64,000 nt of DNA from Rutstroemia sp. NJR-2017a BVV2 (lineage: Eukaryota > Ascomycota > Leotiomycetes > Helotiales > Rutstroemiaceae). The position numbers and the translations under genes were made by a program. The notes beneath the pieces are model-generated. The model was not told where the DNA came from and ran no database searches. It saw only the letters and a program-made list of their open reading frames with translations. The DNA lies in contig NJPS01000011.1 in assembly GCA_002946415.1 (NCBI GenBank), positions 496,001 through 560,000 on the forward strand. Direction: 5' to 3'. Below are positions 34,517 through 46,757 of this stretch, in pieces. Positions within the stretch are counted from its first letter, which is position 1, and every line of letters starts with the position of its first letter.

Positions 34517-37478
34517 AGCTCGAAGTTAGCTGCCGAGGACGTTATCTATCTGTGACATCATAAGAAGGCCATCAACCTCATATCCGGTGGAAGCGATATG
34601 AAAGGACGATGGAATTTCAGGAGTGTGGATGGTCACGGGTTGGTCGAGGCAGCATGCAAGTGCTAGGGTTGAAGATTTGCTCGAGATGTATCAGTTGGTG
34701 CCTTAGTGATGACAGATTATCGAGGCACCAAAGCCTAGTTCTTGGCCTTCAGACTTCGGCATCGAAAAGCAATGAATGCCCTCCCGTCCAGAAGGCCACT
34801 CGCCCTACAGAACGCCCCTATAGAACAATTATCTCCACAAAAATTTATAGTCTTTCGCAGGATCTACTCGAACAGACGCAGTAGGTCGTAGGTCGTACGA
34901 TGTCATCCGTACTCCAGCTATCTACGAAGTAAGGAAATCCGTTTAGCCCCTATCGATCATTAGAACTATCACCATCAGACAGAACCAGAAGCTTTAGAAG
35001 CTCAAAAGTGGAAAAGCCGGTCCGTCATGCTCCATTTCCTGAATTCAAGCTTTCCATTTAATCTGCCAACACAACGCAAACGATAAAAGATGTTTAATAA
35101 GCATCAATATAACTCAGGATCACAAGCTCACAACCACTGGAGATGAAAATAAAATTCGATGGATTGTTCTAATTTCGCTATCAGCATTATCTAGCCATGG
35201 GAGTCTGCCGTCCAGCCTATCATTGTTATTTCCGCGTTTCCACATTTACGTGTGGGCCAGAACCAAATCCAGGCAATTGTCTACGACCTTCGTACAGTAC
35301 GGCCCACGGGGAGCCTACGCCACTGCCACTGGCAATTGCCCTGTGCATTCTATTTCAACGTTCTAGGTCTGGATTGGATTGTGCAAATCTCAATTTCAAC
35401 CCGCAGCGTGCACTCGCTTGGGCGATTTCGCCAAGCAGTCAATCGGAAGATGAGCTGGTGTCACAAAACCGGATGGAGCAAGGTAGTGTAAGTGAGAGAT
35501 GCGACGGAAGGGGAGGTTTGCATGCATTGAGGCATTGGCACCACATGTTATTGCGGGCAGAGACAGTGTCGAGGACGAGGACACCGTGAATGAGGCTCAT
35601 GCTGGTGGCGACCGGACTGTGTAAGCATAAAAGTGTTCTTGTGCCCTTACGTAAAGACTGGAACGGAAGTGTTCGAGAAGAGATTCACAACTTCCTTATG
35701 GATCCTCAGGATCACACGTTAGGATACTTTAGCAGGTGAATGCGCCTCAATTCGACTGCAGCTGGTGTTGGTGTTTCTGTCTATCGTTTTCAAATACGAT
35801 CCAAATCGAGCGTTTTCTCAGACATCGATTACTCCGTACGAGAAGGCGTGTCAGGAGATGTTGGTTTGTGCCGTTTGGGTACGTACCTTGGCCACATAAC
35901 AGTTTGCATTTGCATAGCAGATGCAACACTGCATTAGTAGCTACATGTAGCGACACCAATGTCTCGCATCGTCCGGCAGGCAGGCACGTATTCTCTCCGT
36001 ATTCCGAGCACATGCTGCCCAGCAACAGTCTGTCCGGTACTAGAGAGTTCCTCGTTCGTAAGCACAACACCGTTAGTAACGAACTTGCCTTTCACTGCCT
36101 CACTCTCCCTCGATGCATCTTGCGCTGGCGAGATTAGGCGTTGCGTACCCTCGAGAGCTGGTCCGTCCACTTCGATGTCTAGGTCGAGATGGGGCCATCT
36201 AGAATTAAGACAATTGAATCGACAATCTAGTATGATTCTACAACAGAAGAGGAGTCCGCAAGCCCGCAAGTCCACGCCCACAATTCTATAGATAGAAGAT
36301 AATTGAGGCAGTTGTATTTATACTTGTGTGGTTGAAGAGTCAATAGAGCGATAGGAGAAATGCTAATAATGGGAGATGGAGGTGGATATACGAAAGTAAT
36401 GGTTCTGGTGATTGATGTCTCTTGTCTCTGGTCACTTGTTTCTCGTGAGGTATTCTTATCTGCTGCGCACATCTCGGTTCCTCCATATTGTGCAGCTCTT
36501 GTGCAGTACCGCTCACTCGCTGTCCCGCATTTGCTTCTTAATCTCCAAATCTCCAAATCTTTCACACCTTCACGATGGGTTCGTCCAATCTTCATCTCAT
36601 CTTCATTCGCCCTTCGCATTTATGCTCAAGGATCAACCCTTCTTCCAGGCAATATCCCTGATTATCCTTTGAGGGCGTCCCATGAACATCTCATGAACAT
36701 CCCATGAAGAAGCACCAAGATTTTCAGATTGCTGACTGGCATCTTCCTACTCTAGCGTTTCGTACCCCTGGCGCTAAACCACATCCGTCCTAACCCCACA
36801 ACCACCCCGGTCTTGGGTCTAGCCATTCAAAGCTTCGTTCAATTTACTCGCTCTTGTTGACTTGATTCGACTTTTGATTTGCTACTGACACGACTTCCGT
36901 ACTCCTCCACTACCACCTCCACCACCACCTCCTCCTCCTCCTTCACCTCCTCCTCTTCGTTTCCTACCTTCTCTTACCTACTTTGCCTTACCTCGACCTC
37001 CTTCAAGGCTCGTCCTTCTCAAACATCACGAACTTCCTGGAGGTTGCTTGTTTTCAAGCGTTTCATTCCTTTTCCCATCAACATCGACGTTAATCGCACT
37101 CGTTTGTCGATATTCACTCCTTGATTTCCAACTTGTTCTCACCTCTAGTCAATCATTTCGAGGAAAACACCGAAATAGCCCATCTACACCATCTACTATC
37201 CATTGCTACGGAGTTGCGATCTTGACTGTTTACGTTTCTCACATACTGATATCTTCGCACAAAATCTATATCGCGGTTCGCATTTGGTCCCAAAATTAAT
37301 TCATCTCTTTCGCCAACTTCTACTCATAGAATACCTTATTCGATTCTCCAGTCAGAACTTCCTCGACGACCACTACCTTGCGATCATTTACAAACTCTGT
37401 TCATAATTTCTTAATTAATCGTTCGTCCAAGGCACTTCCGACCATTCGACAATTGGCAGCGGGATTGCCCACGCCAAG
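34517..37478. other. 3-kb divergent intergenic region
   Basis: This separates the helicase gene (minus) from the Skg6-like gene (plus). Frames of about 80-130 codons on both strands show no family resemblance. The last 600 bp or so before 37479 are strongly C+T-rich on the plus strand, with CCACCT and CTCCTC runs at about 36900-36965. That is the usual look of a long leader and promoter of an actively expressed fungal gene. Confidence 0.55.
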
Positions 37479-39777
37479 ATGGACCATCAACGTTTAGCAA
37501 ATATTATTAGGCTGGCAAGCCGAGTACCATTAGCAGAGGCGGCACCCGAAGACATTAATAGTGTGGCATCGATATTGAACCTACCGGTTCCTACCATGCC
37601 GAGTCGTATTATCATGGAAAGAAGTACTACTACGACAGCGGCAGCATCTTCTAGCACCTGCAAAGATGGAGACACTTCTGCTGCTTGTGAGAAACCTGTC
37701 AGCGAGTCGGATTTCACGTTGCCAATTGCTCTAGGTGTCATGTAAGTCTACTTGTATGATCACTATAGGCATTCTTGGCCTCTAATCTAGTTGTTTATAG
37801 TATTCCTGTTGTCGGCGCACTCATCCTCTTCACCATTCTTTCACGAAGACATTCCAGGAAACAACGAGAGGAAGACGCCAATGACCCAACCAAGAACCTC
37901 GACTTCGGAATGGGTAATGTTTCTCGAAAAACGCGAAAGGGTGCTAATGTTAATGACATGGAAATGGATGATGAAAAGGGGATGGGGAAAGGACGACAAG
38001 TTTCTTTGGACTTGGCAAACGCAAGCCCATATCTGCTACCACCGGAACTACAGAATTCAAGAGAATCTCTCCAGTCGCTCTCGAAATCAATCCACAAGAA
38101 CGAGGATCCATACAGACCAGTAAATCAAGCCTATGGAGATGGTGCCTCAATCCGTACTTACTCAAAACAGGGCCGAGACGGAGCTTCCATCATGACCACT
38201 TCAAGCGCTGCTCCATCAAGAATGAATGACGGCGTCGGATCCCCAAAGCAAGGTCTACTATCTAATGCGGCTGCTATGTCCCAAACCACACCACCTCCGG
38301 CTGTCGTCCGACCCCCCAGACAAAATCCTATGCCACCTAATGGTATCGCTGTCAACCCACCAACTTCTAATCTACCTCCTATTCCTGCCCCAGGATCCAT
38401 TGAATCTCCCATCACAGGTCACGTCCCAAGGAGAGGTCTACCAGGTAACCCACGCCCCTCAAATGGATTTGCTTCCACCCCCGAGACTGGTCCAAGCCGG
38501 GAATCCTATGCTGGAACCTATGATGCAACGATCAGAAATAGTAACAATTATCTAGGTCCTTCAATCGCCTCTGAACTCCATTCGGCAGCACCTTCATCTT
38601 CACCACAGGCTAACTCCCGAAAGTCACCACCTCCAGCTATTAACACTCTACCAACGAACCCTAAGCCTACTTTGAAAGAGCCTGAAAAGGTCCGTAACTC
38701 TGAAATTAGCGACTATGGAGACGGTATTGAAGTTACTCCACCTTCTCCTGTCCGTGAATTTGTCAGCAATAAGGCCAATCGTTACTCTATGGATGTTCCA
38801 CCGGAAGAATTTGTTCAAGCTGGTCTGGGTGCTCCAGGATTTGATGCTAAACGTCTTTCTATGGGTTTCCGGCCATTACCTCCTGACTCTCTTGAAACCG
38901 AAGATCCCGAAACCAGAGCTAACAGAATCCGATCCTTCTACAAAGAATATTTCGATGACTCAAAACCTGCACCAAAGGGTCAATACATTGAAGACTATGA
39001 TGAGCACCTCATGGGTGGTGACGCAGCCTACTTCGATCCTGCAACCAACGCCTTTGTCATGCCATTTGCCGAACCTGTTACTCGCCGTGCAATGACCCCT
39101 CCTCCGCGTGCACCGAAATTCCAAGGAGCACCACCTCGATCTATGCATGGTTCGATGGGCGGAATGCGTGCATTTCAAAACCCCAATGAAGGACCAAGAG
39201 CATCATCATCGGCATCTCAACGTGGTCCAGCTCAACAACCCAAGCGTCCTCTTCCTCCACCAGCTGCTCTCACTTCTTTGCCAACACCTTCTAAGCTCAA
39301 GGACGATTCTTTTATGCAGTCCATCGAATTCGCTCCTGAACTCACTGTTCGGGAACGTGCTGCTGGTCGATCAGAAAGTCCCTTTGGTGAACGAAGACCT
39401 TACTCACCTGCCGTACCTGTATTCGCTCCTGTCGTCAGTTCATTTGATGAACTCGCTGCAATTCCAAGCCCGTAAGTCCTGCTACAATCACCCAAACTTG
39501 ACTGATTTCAAATCTAACACCTAATAGTCACATGCTGAGAAAATCCGGAACATTCACATCTCTCGACTTCGCAGCTCCCAAACGATTCAAGGACCCAGAA
39601 AACATGAGCGATTCTGGAAGTATCCGAAGTGCTAGAAGTGGTATCTCGGCCGCTCACAACGCCGCTATTCGTAATGGCGCATACCGCGTCAGCAAGATTC
39701 CCCAAGACGCCGTCTTCACCAGAGATGATATGGCGACTACCCTGAAACCTCAGTGGGGAATGCGTTCGGGCATGTAG
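37479..39777 (+). CDS. Single-pass membrane protein with Skg6-like transmembrane segment
   Basis: Three exons (37479-37741, 37801-39471, 39528-39777) with introns of 59 and 56 nt give 727 residues. About 79 N-terminal residues, rich in Ser/Thr and with two Cys, precede one helix at about residues 80-101 (LPIALGVIIPVVGALILF). Then comes a basic stop-transfer (SRRHSRKQREED) and a long disordered Pro/Ser-rich cytosolic tail. Blocks such as DPTKNLDFGMGN and the YKEYFDDSKP region look conserved, and the protein ends in a short Arg/Ser-rich segment. The helix resembles the Skg6/Axl2 transmembrane family tied to polarity and cell-wall signalling in yeasts. That link is weak, and the function is unknown. 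Confidence 0.8.
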
Positions 39778-41732
39778 ATATTATGACTGACTATCAAAAA
39801 TAATGTCTTGTTTCGTTTCTTGTGTTCATTGGTCTAAATTAGAGGTTTTTGAGAAAAAACGGACCGGACTACCACCATTACATTCATCGATTCGCTTGAG
39901 GGAGCCTTTTTGTATTTCTTCTCTCGTGCTCTTGGGGAGCTTTTGTCAATATACGGGATGGATGGATGGAGTGGAGGGTTGGATAGCTGGGATGGATGGC
40001 TGGGTGTTTTTGTGTTTTTTAGATTGTGGGGATGATTAGATCGATCAATCAATCAAGTCAATAAATAAACAAACAAATAAGTAAATTGATTATGATGAGG
40101 TGCTGGAAGTTGTTGTGAAGCGAGCTGTGAATAGAGAGAGGGGAGTGGATTGGGTGATGGGAGGGGAGAGGGGGGATGGAAGGGAATAGGATGGATGGAT
40201 GTGCAGGCTCTCGGGTGGCTTTGCTTGACTTGACTTGACTTGACTGGGAAACACCATGAAAGATAACACTTCTCTCGTTGGTAGTTGGTAGCGTAAGATT
40301 ACTTCTTTATGTTATTGTAGTAGATAGATGGGATCAGGAAAGTTTTGGGGGGCTGGGGGGTTGGAATGGAGTTTGGAAATGGAATGGAGGGGAAGGAGTT
40401 GGTTCTATTCTATTGTATTCTATTCTGACTCTCTGTTGCTGAAAATGCAAATACATATCCTCGCCCCTCTCGCGTGGGGGGAAGGGAATTGGGAGGAGGG
40501 AGGGAGGGAGGGGAGTGTGGGAGATGGATATATCAAATCAGGCTTTTTTGCGGGGAACGGGTTCTGGTTCTGGTGTTGGTTCGGGGTTTGTGGTGGGCGA
40601 GAGGATGTAAACTGAAGGTAAGGTAATTTGATAGATGAATGGAATTAGGAAGGGGAGTGTGGTGTGGTATGGGAGACTGGGATAGGAGGGAAAAGGGGAG
40701 GAGGTTTCTGTAGGCTGTAGGGAAGAGAGGGGTGGGGGCGTGGGAAAGAGTTCGATTGAAAATCCGATAGTTAGCTAAGTTAACAAACAGACAAATGTTC
40801 ATAAGGTATCATTGGAGTAGGCTAGGAGAAAGGTTATTGTTGCTGCTGTTGCTGTTCTGTTTGCTGATGGTGGTAATGTTAATTTATTAACGCTACAGTA
40901 TGTTACTGGGAGAAAATAAAATATATTGCAAGTTACAATCAGCGAGCCCTGCCCTCACATTCCCCCCTATACAGTATCCCCCGCTAAGAAAAAGTTGGGA
41001 GCGAAGTGACTCTTTCTGGAGACGACATAAAGCTGGTTGAAATAAATTGCAATGCTGAACTTACTTGCATGCGCGGGAGAGAGAGATCTTGATAGTAATA
41101 GTAATAATAATAGTGATACTTCATGCAGATTACAACTCGATATAGTACTGAGCAGAGCAATTTCTTGTATATAGAGCTAATCTCTTCGGCGTAGAAAAAA
41201 CTGGCCGATTTAGAACAATATATTGTAGCTGATTACTATCATTAGATAAATATTCTAAATACTCTAAGATATTATAATGATTTCATTATCTAAATATCTT
41301 TTGAGTAATATTATCAGCCTGTTATTTCTGACCTGGAGAGCTAGTGTAGCGGCATCCCTGGTGGTGAGGATATATACTTGTAGTCCCTGTTCCAGCACTT
41401 TTTATTTATCAACCAATCACCTCGCTGATCTAACTTCTACTTGCTATTTGACTGGCTCAAAATTAGATCCTGGAGCTACAGGTACTACAAGTATTTATCT
41501 TCACCACCAAGTATTCCCTTAACTGCCATAGGCGACTCTCTTACCTTAAGGGTGTAAAGTTTTGGAAGTGAGTCTCGGCATTAAGTCAAGGGAATTGATA
41601 GGAAAGCGTAGTAAAGCAAGTAACAGCAACCCGCCTGCTCATTTTAGTGGCTCCGAAGGATAGGAAACACTTCTTTGAGAAAGAAAGAAGGAAAGAGGGA
41701 AGAAAGAAACCTCTGCATTGAATCCAACAGCA
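39778..41732. other. Convergent spacer with simple repeats and an inverted repeat
   Basis: No gene is supported. It holds TGGA/GGAT runs near 39.96 kb, four CTTGA units near 40.22-40.25 kb, AG-rich blocks at about 40.1-40.7 kb, and an AT-rich stretch at 41.2-41.3 kb leading into the inverted repeat at 41360-41508. Confidence 0.6.
41360..41508. repeat. Imperfect inverted repeat, 36-39-bp arms around a 74-bp loop
   Basis: The left arm (41360-41395, beginning GGTGGTGAGGATATATACTT) and the reverse complement of the right arm (41470-41508) agree at nearly every base apart from a few substitutions and a small gap near the loop. The transcript would fold into a long hairpin. It may be a small non-autonomous element or its remnant. 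I see no clear target duplication. Confidence 0.75.
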
Positions 41733-43502
41733 TCAATACTTGCCATACCATTCAGATGTGACACGGTCAGGCACAAAGCACTTCACGTATCTGGGTTTCT
41801 TGGAAAGGGAGACGGGCGAAGGCGCTACTACATATTTGTCCTGAGCCCCATATCGAAACAACACAGCGCAGACGTCATTGTATTTAAACAATTTCGCTTG
41901 GTATACAGCATCGTAGTCTTTGTTATCGCTATTCAGTGGGACGCCAGAGCTGACGAGAAGCTCGACTATGGAAACGAATCCATATTGACTTGCGGTCATG
42001 AGTGCTTTGACACCCGTTGGTGGATCATTTTTGGAGTTCGCTCCGCGAGAAAGGTCAAGACCGAGGCGCAAGAGTATCTGCAGAATGCGGATTTGGCCGT
42101 GTTCTGTGGCGATACAGAACCCGTGGTGTACCCCGTACTCGCTGACGTCGATACCACTGTCAAGCATCACTTGCAATGCTTCCTCGTGGCCACAAGCTAC
42201 AGCTTCCCGTAAGGCCAACGCACAATCGTAAGTGTTGGCGTGGATAATGTTGCGGTTTGCGCCGTTTTCTAGGAGCAGCCGAATGATATTGGCATGACCA
42301 TGAGACGTAGCGAGCCGAAGGGGATGTGATGCCCAGAGGCCACTTCCTGGCCCCAAATTGCTCTCGTTTATATTGAAGCCGCTTGCTAGCATTGATCTGA
42401 CCAACGCTTCGCAGCCCGAGTAGCATGCCTGCTTGAATGCCAGCTCGCGATATCGAGAAGAATGAATTTTCCATGCCTCTGGGATCATGTCCAGAAGTAC
42501 TGAGACTATGTTTTCGTGACGCCCACTTACTGCAGCAAGGATCGTGAAACAGTATTCATGCTCTGGAATGCTTTCTAGATATTTTGGAGATAAAAGTTTA
42601 CGGACGATTTGAGTTTGTCCAGCGCGAGCGGCCACTCGTAAAGCACTTCCTTCTGATAATGGTCCATGAAAGAATGAATTCAAGGCGAGGTTCGGTTTAA
42701 TCTGAATGGCGGATGGATCAGCACCATGGGCGAGAAGTAGACCAACAACCTCGCTGCTACCTGAAGCTGCAGCTAGTTGCAAAGGTCTGCCGAAGTATCT
42801 GCTGTCATGATTGATATTGATATTTTGGGCAGACTTCATAAGTGATTGAATGATATCGAGATTTTTAAGGATAATGGCTGCACTGAAAGCGTTCTGTAAA
42901 TATTCGTTGGCATCTGGGGTAGGGTCTTCTCCGTGAACCCGTATAAAGAGAGGATTAGTGGCCGCCAAAATAACGAAACCGAGAGACTTGTTGGGTTTCC
43001 AATGCAGGCGCTCAGCTGCCGCTTCACAGATGACTTGAGATATTCGCAGTCTCTTTTCTTCATCACCCGGGCTCTGTTGCATAATGTAGTCAATAGCATC
43101 GTGTAAAGGCGCAAGAATGTGGGTTTTCGGATCCCATTGAAGCTGTGCATGAAGCAGTCGACCCATTAACGGAGGGTTGAGCTGGGTACGATGTCGTAAT
43201 CTACATCCAGCCAGTCCCTCAATCATCAAATGCACCGGCCCTTGGGGATCGTGAATATAGCTATTGCAGAAAGCCCGTAAGAGTTCATCGTTGAAAAGTT
43301 CTTGTGAAACAGGTATCAGTCAATGGTGGGGGATTGCGCCGTTTGGAAATGGGGATAGCAGCTTACTGCAGACAGCTCGCAAGCGCAATGCTTTGAGTGG
43401 ACCGACAACGTTTAGAAGGGCGTGGAAGAGCGGAGAAAATAGCTCAAAGGGAAGCTTGAGGATAGCTGGTGTAGCTGAGATATTTGAAGAGGGGTGGTCC
43501 AT
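41733..43502 (-). CDS. F-box-like ankyrin-repeat protein
   Basis: Two exons on the minus strand (43502-43367, 43300-41733), with a 66-nt intron, give 567 residues. The start is the ATG of MDHPSSNIS; another in-frame ATG 37 codons upstream is possible. Residues 13-55 (ILKLPFELFSPLFHALL, then LKALRLRAVCKLF) look like a fungal F-box. From about residue 200 there are at least six ankyrin repeats, for example PLQLAAASGSSEVVGLLLAHGAD and PLRLATSHGHANIIRLLLENGA. F-box proteins recruit substrates to SCF ubiquitin ligases, and ankyrin repeats would be the substrate arm. The substrate is unknown. Such genes form large variable families in filamentous fungi. It is divergent from the adenosine deaminase gene. 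Confidence 0.88.
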
Positions 43503-44039
43503 GATGAAAAATGGAAGTCGATATTCGTGATGGAGACTTGGTGGATGTTGTTGTGTTCTTAGTCTTTGCTTTGATGGATCGTTATCGGAGGACCCCGCAC
43601 CTCCCATTCTCAAGCTTTATCTTCGTACCAACAGTTGGTACCTTCCTGATGATGACAATAAATGTTATACGAACGATACAACTCTCCATAAAACTCTCAA
43701 TAACTATACGGAGGTAGAGCTAGCTTTTCGGATTATTCAAGTATTATTACCGTAATGAAGTAATTAATCGAATAGAAACATCGATTTTTAGTTCAGATAA
43801 TATGTTTATCAGCTAAATCGATTATTTGGAATAATACCTCATTCTATTATCGGGAGCTCCCCGCCCATTTCTACACAACATCTCATAGGTGAGTAATACG
43901 GCAGAGTCAATAGTTGAATTGAAGTTTGTTCTTTATCTTACTTCGGCGACTCTGGGTTCTCTTGAAGAAAGCTATAAATGGGCTAGAGCAGCAGAAATCT
44001 GTATCTTCTCTTTCTTTCTGTTCCATTCACCCCGCAATC
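43503..44039. promoter_or_regulatory. Divergent promoter region with an AT-rich insert
   Basis: 537 bp between the ankyrin gene start (minus) and the adenosine deaminase start (plus). The middle, about 43715-43860, is much more AT-rich than its surroundings and shows a weak inverted arrangement (GAGCT at one side, GGGAGCTCC at the other, with GTATTATT blocks inside). It may be a decayed small element. Confidence 0.5.
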
Positions 44040-45894
44040 ATGTCGAAGAATCGTATGAAGAACCTACCATGGCCCTCGCAGCTTCCTGACGAAGAGTGGG
44101 CTGAATTATCAGAAGGCCTTCCGGCAAAAGACGAGCCTTTTATTAACAAGTATCTCGATGGAAGAGAAGCTCTTTTAGATCAGGAGAAGAAACTCCGTAG
44201 TGGTGCGTGCCGCAACCCTTTTGCACCCCGCCCGCGCAAATGTGTATATTGACTGCTCGATAGACCATGCATTCAAATCGTCTCTTTCTCCCCTAGCTCG
44301 CGAAGCATGCGAAATAGTGTCCCGCATTCGTGCCGAAGAACAAGCTTCGATTTGGACGTCCGAATTCGAAGATCATGTCGCACAGGAAACGGGGAAGAAT
44401 GTGTACCCGGGGATGATGTTCAGTCTGGCCAAGGACAAAATGGAGCAAACGAAGCTCTGGCAGATTGTAAGGAAGATGCCAAAGGGTGCTCTGTTGCATG
44501 CGCACATGGATGCTATGGTAGATTTTGATTACCTATTCGATGTGTTACTGGCAACAGAAGGAATGTGTATACGCAGCGATAGGAGTCTGGATACCGAAGG
44601 AAGCAGGGAGGCTGGGCGCGTCGGTTTTAGGTTTAGGAAGAAGGGGGACGCAGAGGGTGCTTCGATTTGGAGCTCAAAATATAAACCGGATTCATTCGTG
44701 CCGGTGGCGGATGCTGCAGATGCTTTCCCAAATGATGGCAGAAAGGGATTCATCACTTGGCTGAAAAGTCGTTGCACCATCACAGATACCGAGTCTATTG
44801 AACATCACCACGGCGTCGACGCTGTATGGAGAAAGTTCGCTTCTTGTTTCACGATTCTCAATACAATTATCTTCTATGAACCTATATTTAGGGCTTTCAT
44901 GCAGAGGATGATGCAGCAATTGCTTGAGGATGGTGTTAAGTGGGTGGATTTGCGGTTAGCTTTCACGTTCTTCTACTATGGCGAAGGTCAGGAGGAAGGA
45001 GACGAAACATACAGCAATATGTTCAAGGTTATGGGAGAAGAGATCGAAAAGTTCAAGGCATCGGAAGAAGGAAAGGGCTTTTGGGGCGCGAGAATGATCT
45101 GGACTGGTCTCCGTGTGTTGGACACAAGGAAGATTGTGGAAGATATGGATGCCTGCCTTGCTATCAAAATGGCTTACCCGCATCTCGTGTCTGGTTATGA
45201 TCTCGTTGGACAAGAAGATGCAGGAAGACCGTTAAAGGATCTACTTCCAGAACTCTTCTGGTTCCGAAAGCAGTGCGCGCAAGAAGGAGTTGAAATTCCA
45301 TTTTTCTTCCACGCAGGAGAGTGCTTGGGAGATGGTAGTGAGACTGACCAGAATCTTTTTGATGCCATTCTCCTTGGAACTCGTCGAATTGGCCATGGTT
45401 TCTCTTTATACAAGCATCCACTGCTGATTGATTTAGTCAAGGAGAAGAAGATCCTTGTGGAGAGTTGTCCGATTTCAAACGAAGTCTTGCGACTCTGTTC
45501 GTCCGTCATGTCTCACTCTTTACCAGCACTTCTCTCCCGCGGCGTTTCATGTGCAATCTGCAATGACGACCCAGCAATCCTTGGACAGGGCAAAACCGGC
45601 ATGACCCACGATTTCTGGCAGGCCCTGCAGGGCTGGGATAACCTCGGACTAGCTGGGCTTGCATCCTTGGCTGAGAACAGTGTAAGATGGGCGGCTTTCG
45701 AAGACCAGAATAATGCGCAATGGTTAAACGATATCAAAGAAGCATCATTAGGAAGTGGCTTCCGCGCTGAGAAGTTGAAGGAATGGAGTGTTGAATGGGA
45801 ACAATTTTGCTTATGGATAGTGACGGAGTTCGGTGATGATGGTGAGAGTGTTAAGAAGATCAGAGAGGAGGGAGCTTTGGATGCTCAGGACTAG
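44040..45894 (+). CDS. Adenosine deaminase, ADGF/CECR1-like
   Basis: Two exons (44040-44202, 44297-45894) joined over a 94-nt intron give 586 residues. Catalytic and metal-binding motifs of the adenosine deaminase superfamily are all visible: HAHMDA with His122 and His124, HAGE at 393-396, GHG with His421, ESCPISN shortly after, and CNDDP with Asp478 and Asp479. The N-terminal extension of about 100 residues before the first motif is the feature that separates ADGF-type enzymes from classical ADA. The reaction is adenosine (or 2'-deoxyadenosine) to inosine and ammonia, with zinc. No signal peptide is visible at MSKNRMKNLPW, so unlike animal ADA2 this form is probably intracellular. The intron donor GTGCGT was chosen because it restores the frame as KKLRSAREAC. 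Confidence 0.94.
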
Positions 45895-46757
45895 TTGTTA
45901 TAGAGGGGGGAGAAAAAGAAGGATACCACGCTGTCTTGCAGCTGCAGGAACACGCATAGCCTGCAGCGCAACGGCACGAGCGGGCGGTGGAAATGCTTCC
46001 CATACGAGCACGTGGATACCCTTATCGTCTAATTTCAACATTAGAATTACCACAAATAAACAAAATGTAATCGCATGTTTACGGTATCGTAACCAAACTG
46101 AGAAATACTCCATGTGCCGAATGTGGTGAATCATTGTGGTGCGAACTTGGTGGCTTTACTGTGCTGCGGACGAGATTGTGGCGACTACTCGTTACGTATT
46201 CACCTCCATCCGTTGGTTGTCCTACTCAGTCTCTTGTCCAAATGAAATTAATAACAGTGTCCCGATGATCTGATATGTCGTATGTAAAGACATGAATATA
46301 CACAGAAGTAATCATTCAGCCATATTATAACCCAGTCGCGTCATTGAGCGGTTCCACGTCAGAAAGCCATCTCTGCACCCGGAGAATTAGTTTTCTTATC
46401 GATAAGGAAGATCCTCAAGACAACCACAGACGCCGGAGACAATAAACCAGCCTCCATCCCCACTACATCTCATTCAGGAAACCAAGAGCATTTGCAGCTC
46501 AGTTTTACTGACGAGTGATTAATCAATAAAACCCCAATACATTTCCGCTTGTGGCGACAAGGTGCGTTCAGATATGGTGCACATCTTGGACCTGCATGTG
46601 CACGAGGTCGATGTCAGGAGCCGCCGCCCCTCTTGAGACATAATCAGCACACCGAGTCGTTCATTTGCTTCTCTTTAACCCGTAAGATCGGGAAACCCCT
46701 TGTTGGAAGGCTTGCGGCTTTTAACGCCTTCATCTCTTCTCGATACAAACCGCAGGA
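45895..46757. other. Intergenic between the adenosine deaminase gene and ATG2
   Basis: This holds the 3' region of the deaminase gene and the promoter and leader of ATG2. No other gene is supported. Confidence 0.6.
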
